Positions 63,138-64,000 of a stretch of 64,000 bases of DNA are shown piece after piece. This stretch comes from an uncultured Tessaracoccus sp. (GTDB lineage Bacteria; Actinomycetota; Actinomycetes; Propionibacteriales; Propionibacteriaceae), in contig NZ_CALUCN010000003.1 in the NCBI RefSeq assembly GCF_943914565.1, positions 1 through 64,000 of the forward strand, written 5' to 3'. Below the pieces are notes generated by a model that searched no databases, was not told where the DNA came from, and saw only the letters and a list, made by a program, of their open reading frames with translations. The first letter of the stretch is position 1. Each line of letters begins with the position of its first letter. Position numbers and translations under genes: made by a program.

Positions 63138-64000
63138 GCGGTGGCTTCCTTCCGGTCGGGGTTCATCCTGCGCTCGAGCATGCCGACGAGGCCGGTGAGC
63201 ACGAGCACGATGACGAGGTAGTAGATCGAGACGATGAGGTAGGCGTTCAGCGGCGAGTACTCGGCCGCCGCCATGTTCTGCGCGGTGCGGAACAGCTCAC
63301 CCATGCCGATGAACGCCACCAGCGAGGAGTCCTTGACCGCGATGATGAACTGGCTGCCCAGCACGGGCAGGATCGTGCGGGTGGCCAGCGGCACCTGCAC
63401 CCGTCGCAGCGCCTGCAGCTTGGACATGCCGAGCGACCGCGACGCCTCGACGAGGCCCTTCGGCACCGAGAGGAACCCGGAGCGGACGATCTCGGCGATG
63501 TAGGCGGAGTTGTGCACCGCGAGCGCGATCGCGCCGGCCCAGAAGCCGGAGAGCTCCACGATGCCGACGAGGCCGAAGTAGAGCACGAAGATCTGCGCGA
63601 TGAGCGGGGTGCCGCGGATCAACCCGATGAAGCCGATCGCGAGCCAGCGCAGCGGCGGGACCGACGACAGGTGCATCCACGCCACCAGCGAGCCCAGCAC
63701 CACCGCGAGCACGAGCGCGACGAACGTGATGGCGAGCGTGAGCCAGGCGGCCTTCAGCAGGGTCGGGAGGTAGTCGACGAACATCTGCCCGAACGACGGG
63801 GGCCCGTCCTCCTGCGCGGAACTCATGACCTCGTCGACCGGCTTGTTGTCGATGCGGTCGGCGATGTCCTCGCCGAAGTACTTCGTCGAGATCTCGGCGT
63901 AGCGGCCGTCGTCGATGATCGCGTCGAGCGCCTCGCTCACCTTCTGGCGCAGCGGGTTGCCCTTCGCGACGGCGGGGGCCTGTGTCTCGGTGTAGAGGGG
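63134..64000 (-). CDS. fused substrate-binding/permease protein of polar amino-acid ABC transporter (partial)
   Basis: The frame stays open to the right edge of the window, so the N-terminus is missing. The visible N-terminal part (GNPLRQKVSEALDAIIDDGR, then YAEISTKYFGED) is the end of an amino-acid binding-protein domain. After a linker comes a HisM/GlnP-type permease, with FVDYLPTLLKAAWLTLAITF, the EAA loop SVPKGLVEASRSLGMSKLQA, then VPLATRTILPVLGSQFI and KDSSLVAFIG. Binding domain and permease are therefore one polypeptide, as in GlnPQ systems of Gram-positive bacteria. The internal GTG near 63940 is not taken as a start. Confidence 0.85.
   Translation of the reverse strand, partial: PLYTETQAPAVAKGNPLRQKVSEALDAIIDDGRYAEISTKYFGEDIADRIDNKPVDEVMSSAQEDGPPSFGQMFVDYLPTLLKAAWLTLAITFVALVLAVVLGSLVAWMHLSSVPPLRWLAIGFIGLIRGTPLIAQIFVLYFGLVGIVELSGFWAGAIALAVHNSAYIAEIVRSGFLSVPKGLVEASRSLGMSKLQALRRVQVPLATRTILPVLGSQFIIAVKDSSLVAFIGMGELFRTAQNMAAAEYSPLNAYLIVSIYYLVIVLVLTGLVGMLERRMNPDRKEATA

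Overview
The window comes from a high-GC actinobacterium. The base composition (about 70% GC by eye outside the left 13 kb) points there, and so does a chromosomal gene order that matches the Mycobacterium tuberculosis Rv1002-Rv1026 neighbourhood: Pmt, rsmI, tatD, rsmA, ispE, glmU, prs, rplY, pth, mfd, lipoprotein, mazG, eno, ftsB, DUF501, ppx. A Propionibacteriales-type host is plausible, but the sequence alone does not fix the genus.

Positions 1 to about 13,300 are an integrated accessory region ending at a tRNA-Ala gene. Its left part is a conjugative module: the end of a VirB4-like ATPase, a VirD4/TraG coupling ATPase, an SSB-like protein, a DUF4913-like protein, and a large serine recombinase. 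A second block follows: a lower-GC membrane protein of unknown function on the minus strand; a macrolide-type Erm methyltransferase with a leader peptide and attenuator; two tandem AraC-type regulators; and a second serine recombinase whose C-terminus is read antisense through the tRNA-Ala gene. The octamer GAGCTAAG lies at the 3' end of recombinase gene 1 and in the tRNA-Ala acceptor end at the 3' end of recombinase gene 2. This fits two elements inserted in tandem at the same tRNA.

From 13.3 to 31.5 kb lie sdaA, a flavin reductase, an FAD oxidoreductase, a protein mannosyltransferase, the rsmI-tatD-rsmA-ispE operon, tetR, tag, an 875-bp repeat-filled intergenic region, tRNA-Gln, a small operon with YbaB-like and WXG-like proteins and a lipoprotein, glmU-prs, a crcB pair and an MFS exporter. 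Between 31.5 and 41.8 kb are rplY-pth and a mannoside-use cluster (GH5-like, GH38, LacI, sugar ABC transporter without its own ATPase). From 41.9 to 54.4 kb are mfd, an FAD/Fe-S oxidase, the lipoprotein-mazG-eno-ftsB-DUF501-ppx series, a tRNA with a UAA anticodon, and a BI-1 family protein. The rest holds a Nudix hydrolase, a zinc metallopeptidase, a lipoprotein, an S4 RNA-binding protein, a TSUP permease, a polysaccharide deacetylase, a mycoredoxin, an MFS transporter, a PaiB-like protein and a polar amino-acid ABC transporter that runs off the right edge.

Three non-coding signals stand out. Four intergenic inverted repeats share 12-bp arms separated by exactly 48 nt of unrelated sequence, with compensating changes outside the arms. 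A two-sided array of TTGGC(A/G)AAC-type motifs keeps a strict 19-20 bp period just upstream of tRNA-Gln. At least a dozen genes carry a TAnnnT-type -10 hexamer ending 6-9 nt before the start codon, which implies leaderless transcripts.
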